Below are positions 26,377 to 34,257 of a stretch of 64,000 bases of DNA, piece after piece (within the stretch, counting starts at the first letter, position 1; every line of letters begins with the position of its first letter). The translations under genes and the position numbers were made by a program. The notes below the pieces were generated by a model. It saw only the letters and a program-made list of their open reading frames with translations. It was not told the origin of the DNA and did not search any database. Origin of the DNA: Acidobacteriaceae bacterium dw_441 (GTDB taxonomy: Bacteria > Acidobacteriota > Terriglobia > Terriglobales > Acidobacteriaceae); assembly GCA_018449715.1 (NCBI GenBank), contig JAAVVA010000003.1, positions 310,001 through 374,000 on the forward strand, written 5' to 3'.

Positions 26377-27288
26377 ATGACCGATCTGACCGAACCCCGG
26401 GGCGAGCGCCTCCAAAAGATTCTCGCGGCCGCAGGTATTGCCAGCCGCCGCAAGGCCGAGGAGTTGATCCTCGAAGGCCGCGTCCAGGTCAATGGGCAGG
26501 TGGTCACCGAGTTGGGTACTCGTGCTGACCTCGACCGCGACCACATTCGCGTCGACGGCAAGCTGCTGCATGGCCGTCAGGAGCAGCGCTACTACATGCT
26601 CAACAAGCCGCGTGGGTACGTCACCACGCTCTCCGATCCGGAGAAGCGCCCGACCGTGATGGAGCTGATGCTGACCAAGCGCGGTCCTCACGGTGACCAG
26701 GTGCGCCTGTATCCGGTGGGCCGCCTCGATTATCTGTCGGAAGGTCTTTTGATTATGACCAACGACGGTGACCTGGCGAACAAGCTTTCGAAGGCCGCTG
26801 CCGGTGTGGAAAAGACCTACCTGGTCAAGGTTTCGGGGTCTCCTTCGGCGGAGGCCATCGAGCAGCTTCGCCGTGGCATCATGATCGACCGTGGCCGTCT
26901 GAACGAGGTCCGCAGCGGTCGCCGCGACCGCGTCATCACGGCCCCCGCCAAGGTGGAGATGGTGCGCGGCGGCGACAATCCGTGGTTTGAGGTGGCTCTG
27001 ACAGAGGGGCGCAACCGGCAGCTTCGCAAGATGTTCGAGGAGATCGGGCACCATGTGGAAAAGATTCGTCGCATTGGCTACGGCGCGCTTCGGCTCGACG
27101 TGCCTCCGGGCGAGTTTCGCGAGCTGACTCCCGGTGAGGTCACGGCTCTGGGACGCGCAGCCAAGGGCCAAAAGGTCGTTCCGAAGCAGAAGACCCCGGA
27201 GTTCGCGCAGCTGAAGAAGCCCGTTCCTCCGAAGGTGGCCCGCCGCAAGCCTGCGGCTTCCCGTTCCGGGACTCGTCGCCGCGGTTAA
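26377..27288 (+). CDS. rluB: RsuA/RluB-family rRNA pseudouridine synthase
   Basis: Converts a uridine in rRNA to pseudouridine. 303 residues. N-terminal S4 domain (RLQKILAAAGIASRRKAEELI, about 9-29), catalytic motif VGRLDYLSEGLLIMTNDG (catalytic Asp near residue 118), and later LTEGRNRQLRKMFEEIGH, all typical. The C-terminal 40 residues are basic and Pro/Lys/Arg-rich. The gene follows scpB by 57 bp, a frequent arrangement (scpA/B-rluB). RluB and RsuA cannot be separated by sequence alone. Confidence 0.92.
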   Translation: MTDLTEPRGERLQKILAAAGIASRRKAEELILEGRVQVNGQVVTELGTRADLDRDHIRVDGKLLHGRQEQRYYMLNKPRGYVTTLSDPEKRPTVMELMLTKRGPHGDQVRLYPVGRLDYLSEGLLIMTNDGDLANKLSKAAAGVEKTYLVKVSGSPSAEAIEQLRRGIMIDRGRLNEVRSGRRDRVITAPAKVEMVRGGDNPWFEVALTEGRNRQLRKMFEEIGHHVEKIRRIGYGALRLDVPPGEFRELTPGEVTALGRAAKGQKVVPKQKTPEFAQLKKPVPPKVARRKPAASRSGTRRRG

Positions 27289-27311
27289 TCCTTTTTTCAG
27301 AAAGAAGCTCC

Positions 27312-27345
27312 TCGCCCCGTGCAACTCTTTTATTGCACGGGGCGA
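27312..27345 (+). terminator. Terminator of the pseudouridine synthase gene
   Basis: Perfect 13-bp arms (27312-27324 and 27333-27345) around an eight-base T-rich loop, 23 bp past the stop. Confidence 0.75.
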
Positions 27346-27401
27346 TTCCACGTTGAGCTTAAGGCGAAAGTCTTCAGGAGAAGCCGACCGGAGTTGGCTG
27401 G

Positions 27402-27440
27402 CTGTGGACTATTTTTCACGTATCGGAAGATAGTCCACAG
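27402..27440. repeat. 11-bp inverted repeat upstream of msrA
   Basis: CTGTGGACTAT at 27402-27412 and its exact complement at 27430-27440, with 17 bases between. It ends seven bases before the TTGACA element of the likely msrA promoter, where an activator would bind. Confidence 0.5.
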
Positions 27441-27446
27441 ACCGGA

Positions 27447-27476
27447 TTGACAGCTTTCGTTTCGTGCGCCCAGAAT
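27447..27476 (+). promoter_or_regulatory. Sigma-70-type promoter for msrA
   Basis: TTGACA at 27447-27452 and CAGAAT at 27471-27476, spacing 18 bp. It would give a 5' leader of about 125 bases before the GTG start. Predicted from the sequence only. Confidence 0.45.
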
Positions 27477-27608
27477 ACTCACGCTGTTCATCTTTCGGGA
27501 GAGACTTCCTCCTCTGGAAGAGCATCAAATCAACATGTTCGGCCGCAGGCTTTTTGGCTGTTGTCTAACCCGCAATACCTTGCAGTTTGCAGCAAAGGAG
27601 TAACACGA

Positions 27609-28085
27609 GTGGCAATCGAGAAGGCTACGTTTGGAGCAGGATGCTTCTGGGGTGTAGAAGCAAAATTCAATGAAATTATTGGAGTTATCGACACAGCGGC
27701 AGGCTACGAAGGCGGAGACCTCGAGCACCCAACCTATAAAGATGTATGTACCGACCGCACTGGCCATGCGGAAGTCGTTCAAGTTACCTTCGACAACTCT
27801 CGTATCAGCTACGAATCTCTTCTGGACGCGTTTTTCACGATGCACGATCCCACGCAGGTCAACCGGCAGGGACCGGACTTCGGAACGCAGTATCGCAGCG
27901 TGATCTTTACGGACGGCGAACAGCAGGTCCGCGAGGCTCGTGCAAAGATTGCCGAGCTGAATGCTTCCGGCACCTACCGCGATCCTATCGCGACCGAGGT
28001 CTGTCCTGCGACGACCTTCTGGAAGGCGGAGGAGTATCACCAGCGCTACCTCGAAAAGCGAGGCATGGTGAGCTGTCACATCTAG
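27609..28085 (+). CDS. msrA: Peptide-methionine (S)-S-oxide reductase
   Basis: Repairs oxidised methionine. 158 residues; the catalytic cysteine is in GAGCFWG (C12), with the usual PTYKDVCTDRTGHAEVVQVTFD segment. A C-terminal cysteine in VSCHI may act as resolving residue. Start GTG 27609 is chosen for its AAAGGAG site nine bases upstream; the open frame goes further but is not homologous. Preceded by a good promoter and an inverted repeat, followed by a terminator, so it is monocistronic. Confidence 0.95.
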   Translation: MAIEKATFGAGCFWGVEAKFNEIIGVIDTAAGYEGGDLEHPTYKDVCTDRTGHAEVVQVTFDNSRISYESLLDAFFTMHDPTQVNRQGPDFGTQYRSVIFTDGEQQVREARAKIAELNASGTYRDPIATEVCPATTFWKAEEYHQRYLEKRGMVSCHI

Positions 28086-28105
28086 CGAGTCCTGTACGGG
28101 AAGGA

Positions 28106-28134
28106 AAAGGGGCGCTCCTTGAGAGCGCCCCTTT
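28106..28134 (+). terminator. Terminator of msrA
   Basis: Perfect 12-bp arms (28106-28117 and 28123-28134), AAAGGGGCGCTC type, ending in T's, 20 bp past the stop. Confidence 0.85.
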
Positions 28135-28480
28135 CTTAATGAATGTTTTTTGTTGAATCGGGTATCCGGTGTTACTATCTACAGTAGTAGGAAGCTTCGC
28201 GGGAAAGGCCCTGGATGGATTCGGGCTGGCCAGAGACCGCTGAAGTTCGCTCCCCGCGCTTTGCCATTCATTCTTCTACAAAGATAGGCATAGGAAGAAA
28301 AGCGTTGGTTGCTCTGGCTTCGATGGAAGATCAATCGTGATCTTTCTCGCCGTGCAGCAGCGTTGTGCCCGACGCAGGGCAAGCTGATAACCCCGGAATC
28401 CATGGTGCGCTCTATCGCACCTTTCTGCATACCGAAGTAAGGACGCCCGCCCAGATGCGCGGCCACACCGAAGGACTATC
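28135..28480 (+). other. Long leader before the helicase gene
   Basis: About 350 bp without a credible coding region. A TACTA-7 nt-TAGTA palindrome (28173-28189) resembles the half-site style of BlaI/MecI-type repressors, common in acidobacteria, but is not a full match. The rest (28190-28480) has small imperfect hairpins. It may be an mRNA leader for the helicase gene; nothing more can be supported. Confidence 0.35.
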
Positions 28481-29992
28481 TTGACCACCACACTCGAAAT
28501 AACCGAACAGCTGGACACCATCCAGACCCCCGCTTCTCCTCTTTTCACCGACTTCAACATCTCCGAGCAGCTCAAGAGCCGCTTGGCTGCTGCCGGCTTC
28601 GTGAAGCCCACGCCCGTGCAGGCAGGAGCCGTTCCCCCCGCGCTCGAAGGCCGCGATATTCTCGCCACCGCCTCGACCGGAACCGGCAAAACCCTCAGCT
28701 TCCTCATTCCGATTCTTGAGAAGCTGGAAGCGAACTCCGTTCCCAGCACACGCGGCAAGCGCAACCCCATCCGCGCCCTCATCCTGCTGCCCACGCGAGA
28801 GCTGGCCATGCAGGTGCTGGATAACTACTTCAAGCTGATGCCCGCGGCCAAGCACGATGCCGTGCTGATCTGCGGCGGACTCTCGGAGAACACGCAGTTC
28901 GACAACCTCGACCGCGGTCCGCGTCTCGTCGTTGCTACCCCCGGCCGTCTTGAGGACTTCCTCCGTCGCCGCGAGATCGACCTTTCCAAGGTCGAGATGT
29001 TCGTCCTCGACGAGGTCGACCGCATGCTCGACATGGGCTTCCTCCCGGCGATCCGGCGCATTGTCACGGCGGTTCCTCGCGGACGCCAGACCATGTGCTA
29101 CTCGGCGACGCTCGATGCCAACATCCAGGAGATCGTGCGCGACTATGTCAAGGACCCCGTCCGCATCGAGATTGGAAACACCTCGAAGCCCTCGGACCGT
29201 GTCGAGCTTCGTGCCTTCACCGTCATGCAGGATCAGAAGCTCGGCCTGCTGAACCAGATGCTCACTGAAGAAGAGGGCAGCTTTCTCGTCTTCACCCGCA
29301 CCAAGCACGGGGCCGACCGTATCGCCCGCAAGCTGGAGAAGCTGGGGCACGATACGAACGCCATCCACGGCGATCGCTCGCAGTCGCAGCGCACCTCCGC
29401 GCTCAAGGGCTTTGCCTCGGGCAAGCACCGCGTTCTGGTGGCGACCGACGTTGCGGCGCGCGGCATCGACATCTCTGACATCAAGCACGTCGTCAACTAC
29501 GACCTGCCAAATGCCAGCGACGACTTTGTCCACCGCATTGGCCGCACGGGCCGCGCCGGAGCCAAGGGCGTGGCGACGACCTTCGTCATGCCGCAGGAGC
29601 GTCACGACGCCCGCAAGCTGGAGCGCGAGCTGAAGATCAAGTTCGACTGGCGCGAGGCCGATAAGAACCTTGAGAAAGAGGAACGCAACAAGCCTCTCGA
29701 TCTCAACACGATCAGCGGAACCCCGGCTGCGGCTGCGGTTGACCCGCTGGGAGCCCTGCTGGCGCTTGAAACCCGCACGTGGCGTAGCGGTGATTCGTCC
29801 AGCCAGCCCGGCGCACCTGCTGGAGGCCGCTCCGGCTTCCGGAATCGTCGCAAAGGTTCCAGCAATGGCGGAAGCCGTTCGCAGGGCCAGTCCTCGCACG
29901 GTGGTGGCAAGGCGGCCCCTGGCCGCAGCGCCTCGCAGCCGCGCGGAGGCAACTCCGGCTCCCGCCCCACTCGCGGCAATCGGGGTCGCTAA
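28481..29992 (+). CDS. DEAD-box-family RNA helicase with DEVD motif II (RhlE-like)
   Basis: ATP-dependent RNA helicase of 503 residues. Motifs in order: Q-motif region near FVKPTPVQAGAVPPAL, I ASTGTGKT, Ia PTRELA, II VLDEVDRMLDMGF (Asp-Glu-Val-Asp at about 177-180, instead of DEAD), III SAT, V ATDVAARGID and VI HRIGRTGRAG. A C-terminal Gly/Ser/Arg-rich tail (about 430-503) is expected for RNA contacts. TTG start at 28481 after GAAGGA. A long untranslated leader precedes it, as in cold-shock-type helicases. Confidence 0.93.
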   Translation: MTTTLEITEQLDTIQTPASPLFTDFNISEQLKSRLAAAGFVKPTPVQAGAVPPALEGRDILATASTGTGKTLSFLIPILEKLEANSVPSTRGKRNPIRALILLPTRELAMQVLDNYFKLMPAAKHDAVLICGGLSENTQFDNLDRGPRLVVATPGRLEDFLRRREIDLSKVEMFVLDEVDRMLDMGFLPAIRRIVTAVPRGRQTMCYSATLDANIQEIVRDYVKDPVRIEIGNTSKPSDRVELRAFTVMQDQKLGLLNQMLTEEEGSFLVFTRTKHGADRIARKLEKLGHDTNAIHGDRSQSQRTSALKGFASGKHRVLVATDVAARGIDISDIKHVVNYDLPNASDDFVHRIGRTGRAGAKGVATTFVMPQERHDARKLERELKIKFDWREADKNLEKEERNKPLDLNTISGTPAAAAVDPLGALLALETRTWRSGDSSSQPGAPAGGRSGFRNRRKGSSNGGSRSQGQSSHGGGKAAPGRSASQPRGGNSGSRPTRGNRGR

Positions 29993-30015
29993 GTAACTGA
30001 TTCGTTCCACAATCT

Positions 30016-30050
30016 ACTCGCAGGAGAGGCAAACCAGCCTTCCTGCGAGT
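30016..30050 (+). terminator. Terminator of the helicase gene
   Basis: Stem of 10 bp (30016-30025 with 30041-30050) extended by four more pairs inside, T-rich sequence follows. About 25 bp past the stop. Confidence 0.75.
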
Positions 30051-30119
30051 TTGTGTTTGCAACGGTCGCTCTTCGCGCTTGCCCGAATCCGTCGCCGTAG
30101 TAGATCATCCAGAAAAGCT

Positions 30120-30635
30120 ATGCCACAGAACACCTCCGCTCCCACGGAGCAAAACTCCTCTGCCGCAGAGGACAGAAACTTCGTTCTGCGCGTCGTTCAG
30201 CCCGGACTCGCCGGGTTGATGGATGGCTCCGTTTCGACGCTCGCCCCCATCTTCGCCACCGCATTCGCAACGCACAACTCGCGCACGGTTCTTCTGATCG
30301 GCCTGGCGACGGCGGTTGGAGCGGGAATCTCGATGGCCTTCTCCGAGGGGCTCTCGGACGATGGGACGCTGACGGGGCGCGGCAGTCCTGTCGTCCGTGG
30401 ACTTGTAACCGGCCTGATGACCTTCCTCGGAGGCTTCCTGCATACGCTGCCGTTTCTTATCGGCAACGTCCACAACGCTCTCACGCTGGCCTATGCCGTG
30501 GTCGGGGTCGAACTGATCATCATTTCCTTCATTCGTCATCGGTACTTCAAGACCAGCTTCCTGCTCTCGTTCGTGCAGGTCATCGTAGGCGGAGGGCTGG
30601 TTTTTGCCGCAGGGGTTCTGATCGGGCAGTCCTGA
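30120..30635 (+). CDS. VIT1/CCC1-like integral membrane protein
   Basis: 171 residues. Five hydrophobic segments follow a polar N-terminus. GLAGLMDGSVSTLAPIFATA (about 30-49) is the family's first-helix motif, where a conserved Asp/Gly pattern handles iron or manganese; SMAFSEGLSDDG (about 76-87) replaces the usual metal-binding loop. The start ATG 30120 is chosen because the earlier open frame encodes a basic non-homologous stretch. Function in metal transport is inferred from the family only. Confidence 0.75.
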   Translation: MPQNTSAPTEQNSSAAEDRNFVLRVVQPGLAGLMDGSVSTLAPIFATAFATHNSRTVLLIGLATAVGAGISMAFSEGLSDDGTLTGRGSPVVRGLVTGLMTFLGGFLHTLPFLIGNVHNALTLAYAVVGVELIIISFIRHRYFKTSFLLSFVQVIVGGGLVFAAGVLIGQS

Positions 30636-30757
30636 GCCTGCCCTGGCCCGCAACTGCGCCGATTGCATGAATTCTCCTGAAATAAGGCCTTTCTTGTGGC
30701 CTTTCCATCCGTTGAACCTATTCATCGGAGCGGCGTCTTCGTGAGAGAATTAAGGTG

Positions 30758-32395
30758 ATGATCTCTGTCTCCAATGTCACCATGCGCTATGGTTCGAAGC
30801 TCCTCTTCGAGGATGTTTCGGTCACGTTTACCACGGGCCGCCGTTACGGCCTCACCGGCCCCAACGGCGCCGGAAAATCCACCTTCATGAAGGTGCTCAC
30901 CGGCGAGATCGACGCCCAGAAGGGTGTCGTCGTCCGCCCGAAGAAGATCGGCGTCCTCAAGCAGAACCAGTACGAGTTCGACGCTTACCGCGTCATCGAC
31001 ACCGTCATCATGGGCAACAAAGGCCTGTGGGCGGCGCTCGAAGAGCGCGAGCGCATCTACGAGAAGCCCGAGCTGACCGACGAGGACGGCTCCCGCCTGG
31101 GCGAGCTTGAGGGCATCGTCGGCGACGAGGACGGCTACGAGGCCGAGGCCAATGCCGCCGTGCTGCTGCAGGGGCTCGACATCCCCGACGAGGTCCACGA
31201 GCGCAAGATGAGCGAGCTGCAGGGCGGCCAGAAGGTCCGTGTGCTGCTTGCGCAGGCCCTCTTCGGCAACCCCGAAGCCCTCCTGCTCGACGAGCCTACG
31301 AACTATCTCGATCTCGACTCGATCCACTGGCTCGAAGGCTTCCTGCTCCGCTACAACGGCACCGTCATCACCATCTCGCACGATCGCCACTTCCTCAACT
31401 CGGTCTGCACCCACATCGCCGATATCGATTATGAGACGATCATCACCTACAACGGCGGCTACGACGACATGGTGCTGCAGAAGACCCAGGTCCGCGCCCG
31501 CATCGAAAGCCAGAACGAGCAGCGCGAAAAGAAGATTGCCCAACTGAACGACTTCATCGCCCGCTTCTCCGCCGGTACGCGTTCTTCGCAGGTCAACTCG
31601 CGCAAGAAGGAGGTCGAGCGCCTCGCCACGACCGAGCTGGCGCGTTCGAACATCCAGCGCCCGTACCTCCGCTTCGACATGCTGCGCCCCTCGGGCAAGC
31701 ACGTCCTTGAGATTGAGGACGTCAACAAGTCCTACACCCAGCCCGACGGCAAGACCGAGCACGTCATCAACAACTTCTCGAGCGCCGTCCTGCGCGGCGA
31801 CAAGGTGGTCCTGATCGGACGTAACGGACAGGGCAAGACGACTATGCTCAAGGCTCTGCTGGCGAATGCGGGGCTCGACGAATCCGAGGCCTCGGCTATC
31901 GATTCTGGCACCGTCAAGTGGGGCCACGAAGCGCAGATCGGCTACTTCGCGCAGGACCACAAAGGCTCGATTCAACTTGGCATGACCGCCGCCGACTGGC
32001 TGCACCAGTTCGACCCACAGGCCAGCCGCGAGGACATCCGAGGCATCCTCGGACAGATGCTCTTTCGCGGCGAAGAGGGCAACAAGAAGACCGACGCTCT
32101 CTCCGGAGGAGAGGCTGCGCGTCTGCTCTTCTGCAAGCTGATGTTGCAGAAGCCGAACATCCTCGTCCTCGACGAGCCGACGAACCATCTTGACCTCGAA
32201 AGCATCAACGCGCTCAACCAGTCGCTGCAGAAGTACGAGGGAACGGTCTTCCTGGTGACGCATGATGAGGACCTGATCGACGAGGTCGGAACCCGCGTCT
32301 GGCACTTCGAGGGTGGTCCCACGGACTTCCGCATCACCGACCATAAGGGGCCTTACGAGGAGTACCGCCAGCAACTGGCGATGTCGGCAAAGTAG
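30758..32395 (+). CDS. ybiT: ABC-F ATPase, YbiT type
   Basis: Translation factor-like soluble ABC protein with two nucleotide-binding domains and no membrane part. Of 545 residues, the first domain has GLTGPNGAGKST (Walker A), ELQGGQKVRVLLAQ (signature with Gln for Ser) and LLDEPTNYLD. The second has LIGRNGQGKTT, DALSGGEAARLLFCKL and VLDEPTNHLDLESI. The start VSNVTMRYGSKLLFEDVSV and the linker match E. coli YbiT closely. Binds the ribosomal E-site in known members. ATG 30758 or the GTG just before may start it. Confidence 0.93.
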   Translation: MISVSNVTMRYGSKLLFEDVSVTFTTGRRYGLTGPNGAGKSTFMKVLTGEIDAQKGVVVRPKKIGVLKQNQYEFDAYRVIDTVIMGNKGLWAALEERERIYEKPELTDEDGSRLGELEGIVGDEDGYEAEANAAVLLQGLDIPDEVHERKMSELQGGQKVRVLLAQALFGNPEALLLDEPTNYLDLDSIHWLEGFLLRYNGTVITISHDRHFLNSVCTHIADIDYETIITYNGGYDDMVLQKTQVRARIESQNEQREKKIAQLNDFIARFSAGTRSSQVNSRKKEVERLATTELARSNIQRPYLRFDMLRPSGKHVLEIEDVNKSYTQPDGKTEHVINNFSSAVLRGDKVVLIGRNGQGKTTMLKALLANAGLDESEASAIDSGTVKWGHEAQIGYFAQDHKGSIQLGMTAADWLHQFDPQASREDIRGILGQMLFRGEEGNKKTDALSGGEAARLLFCKLMLQKPNILVLDEPTNHLDLESINALNQSLQKYEGTVFLVTHDEDLIDEVGTRVWHFEGGPTDFRITDHKGPYEEYRQQLAMSAK

Positions 32396-32439
32396 CCTTT
32401 CGCCACAGTTCAACGACGAATATTTATTCATGCAGCTAC

Positions 32440-32469
32440 AAAAAGCACGGCAAATGCGCCGTGCTTTTT
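32440..32469. terminator. Terminator of the ABC-F gene
   Basis: Perfect 12-bp arms (32440-32451 and 32458-32469), AAAAAGCACGGC and its complement with a six-base loop, A-run before and T-run after, so it works on both strands. Confidence 0.85.
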
Positions 32470-32591
32470 GTATTTATGCAATAGCTGCTGCATAAGTCCT
32501 TTGTCTTTCGCGGGTTTTATCGTTACCGTGAAATAATAGACCTGTAACGAGAGCATATTCATCACTCTCCAATCAGCTCAGGCGGTCGATT

Positions 32592-33839
32592 ATGGCAAGT
32601 TCAGTACTGCACGGCGACGGCGTGGACGATCTTACGGTTGAGGCCACGACAACCACCAACCTCATCGCGCTCGAGGACCAGTATGGCGCGCACAATTACA
32701 AGCCTCTGGACGTGGTTGTCCACCGCGCCTCCGGCGTCTGGATCTACGACGTCGAGGGCCGCCGGTACCTCGACTTTCTCGCGGCTTACTCGGCGGTCAA
32801 CCAGGGCCACTGCCACCCTCGCATCCTTGCAGCGATGCTGGAGCAGGCCCAGCGTGTCACACTGACCTCGCGCGCCTTCCGCAATGACCAGCTCCCTCTC
32901 TTCTACAAGGAGCTGAGCGACCTGACCGGCTACGAGATGACCCTGCCGATGAACTCCGGCACCGAGGCGGTCGAGTCGGCGCTGAAGATCGCCCGCAAGT
33001 GGGGCTACAAGATCAAGGGCATCCCCGACGGCAAGGCCGAGATTATCGTCTGCACCAACAACTTCCACGGGCGCACGATCTCGATCATCAGCTTCTCCAC
33101 CGAGGAGCAGTACCGCGACGGCTTCGGCCCGTATCTCGACGGCTTCAAGGTCGTTCCCTTCGGCGACGCAAACGCGCTGCGCGAGGCCATCACGCCCAAC
33201 ACCGCAGCCTTCCTCGTCGAGCCCATTCAGGGCGAGGCGGGCGTGCTGATTCCGCCGGACGGCTTCCTGAGCGAGTCCGCCGCCATCTGCCGCGAGAACA
33301 ACGTCCTCTTCATCGCCGACGAGATACAGTCCGGCCTCGGCCGCACCGGCAAGCTCTTCGCCTGCGAGCACGAGGAGGTCACCCCCGACATGATGATCGT
33401 CGGCAAGGCGCTGGCCGGAGGCTTCTATCCCGTCTCGGCTGTGCTGGCTTCGCGTGAGATTCTCGGCGTGCTGCACCCCGGCGATCACGGCAGCACCTTT
33501 GGCGGCAACCCGATGGCCTGCGCGGTCGCTCGCGCTTCGCTGCGGGTCATCGTCGAGGAGAAGCTGTCGGAGCGCTCCGCCGAGCTTGGCGCTCTCCTGA
33601 TCGACCGTATCCGCCAGATCAACAGCCCGCAGATCCGCACGGTTCGCGGACGCGGCCTCTGGGTTGCGATCGAGCTGAACGGCCCGGCGCGCCCCATCTG
33701 CGAGGCCCTGATGAAGGAAGGTCTGCTCTGCAAGGAGACGCACGACAACGTCATCCGGCTCGCTCCGCCGCTGACCATCGAGCGCGAAGACCTGCTCTGG
33801 GCCTGCGACCGCATCCAGGCGGTTCTCGAAGCGAAGTAA
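32592..33839 (+). CDS. rocD: Ornithine--oxo-acid transaminase
   Basis: PLP enzyme that turns ornithine into glutamate semialdehyde (arginine/proline catabolism). 415 residues; the ornithine aminotransferase sequences VWIYDVEGRRYLDFLAAYSA, PMNSGTEAVESALKIARKWG and FHGRTI stand in order. The PLP lysine is in MIVGKALAGGFYP, followed by GDHGSTFGGNPMACAVA. Aspartate at FIADEIQSG pairs with the cofactor. No other arginine-catabolism gene is in the window. ATG 32592 has a poor Shine-Dalgarno. Confidence 0.93.
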   Translation: MASSVLHGDGVDDLTVEATTTTNLIALEDQYGAHNYKPLDVVVHRASGVWIYDVEGRRYLDFLAAYSAVNQGHCHPRILAAMLEQAQRVTLTSRAFRNDQLPLFYKELSDLTGYEMTLPMNSGTEAVESALKIARKWGYKIKGIPDGKAEIIVCTNNFHGRTISIISFSTEEQYRDGFGPYLDGFKVVPFGDANALREAITPNTAAFLVEPIQGEAGVLIPPDGFLSESAAICRENNVLFIADEIQSGLGRTGKLFACEHEEVTPDMMIVGKALAGGFYPVSAVLASREILGVLHPGDHGSTFGGNPMACAVARASLRVIVEEKLSERSAELGALLIDRIRQINSPQIRTVRGRGLWVAIELNGPARPICEALMKEGLLCKETHDNVIRLAPPLTIEREDLLWACDRIQAVLEAK

Positions 33840-33846
33840 ACGGAAG

Positions 33847-33901
33847 CCTGCATAAACAACGATGCGCCCCGATCATCGGGGCGCATCGTTGTTTATGCAG
33901 G
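33847..33901. terminator. 55-bp perfect palindrome after rocD
   Basis: 27-bp perfect arms (33847-33873 and 33875-33901) around a single central base. It lies eight bp past the rocD stop with a T-rich stretch after it. Much longer than a normal terminator; a cruciform is possible. Confidence 0.7.
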
Positions 33902-33925
33902 TTATTTCTTGGACGGCAACCCTCT

Positions 33926-34217
33926 CGACCGCCGTCATTCTGAGCGCAGCGAAGAATTCCTGTATTTTGTTCGTGCTGCCACTACTCTCCTCCATTCCCC
34001 ATTACCGTGGAACCTTGTCATTCCGTAACGGAGCGCAGCGGAGGGGAGGAATCTGCTTGAAGTGCCACCAAGGACAAAGAAAAGCAGATTCCTCCGCTCC
34101 GCTGCGGAATGACAAGTTCAGCGTGAGAAATGACACGTTCAAAAAGAAGTCGCGGGAAGGAGACAGCCTGCAAAGAAATACAGGGATTCTTCGCTGCGCT
34201 CAGAATGACGGCGGTCG
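33926..34217. repeat. Long inverted-repeat block, outer pair
   Basis: Outer arms of 42 bp (33926-33967 and 34176-34217) match as inverted copies with one mismatch. They contain the GTCATTCTGAGCG...GAAGAAT element, a repeat type common in acidobacterial and other genomes. Between them is a second inverted pair (see next entry). No coding sequence supports itself inside. Confidence 0.8.
34014..34116. repeat. Inner inverted-repeat pair
   Basis: Left copy 34014-34057 and right copy 34081-34116 are inverted relatives with the GTCATTCCG...GGAGGAATCTGCTT core. The left copy carries an extra ten or so bases (TAACGGAGCG) that look like a partial internal duplication. It resembles the outer element with a TCATTCC variant. 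Confidence 0.7.
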
Positions 34218-34257
34218 GAGATCGTTCCTCATGGCCGTAGTTCGGTGAGGTTGCGTT

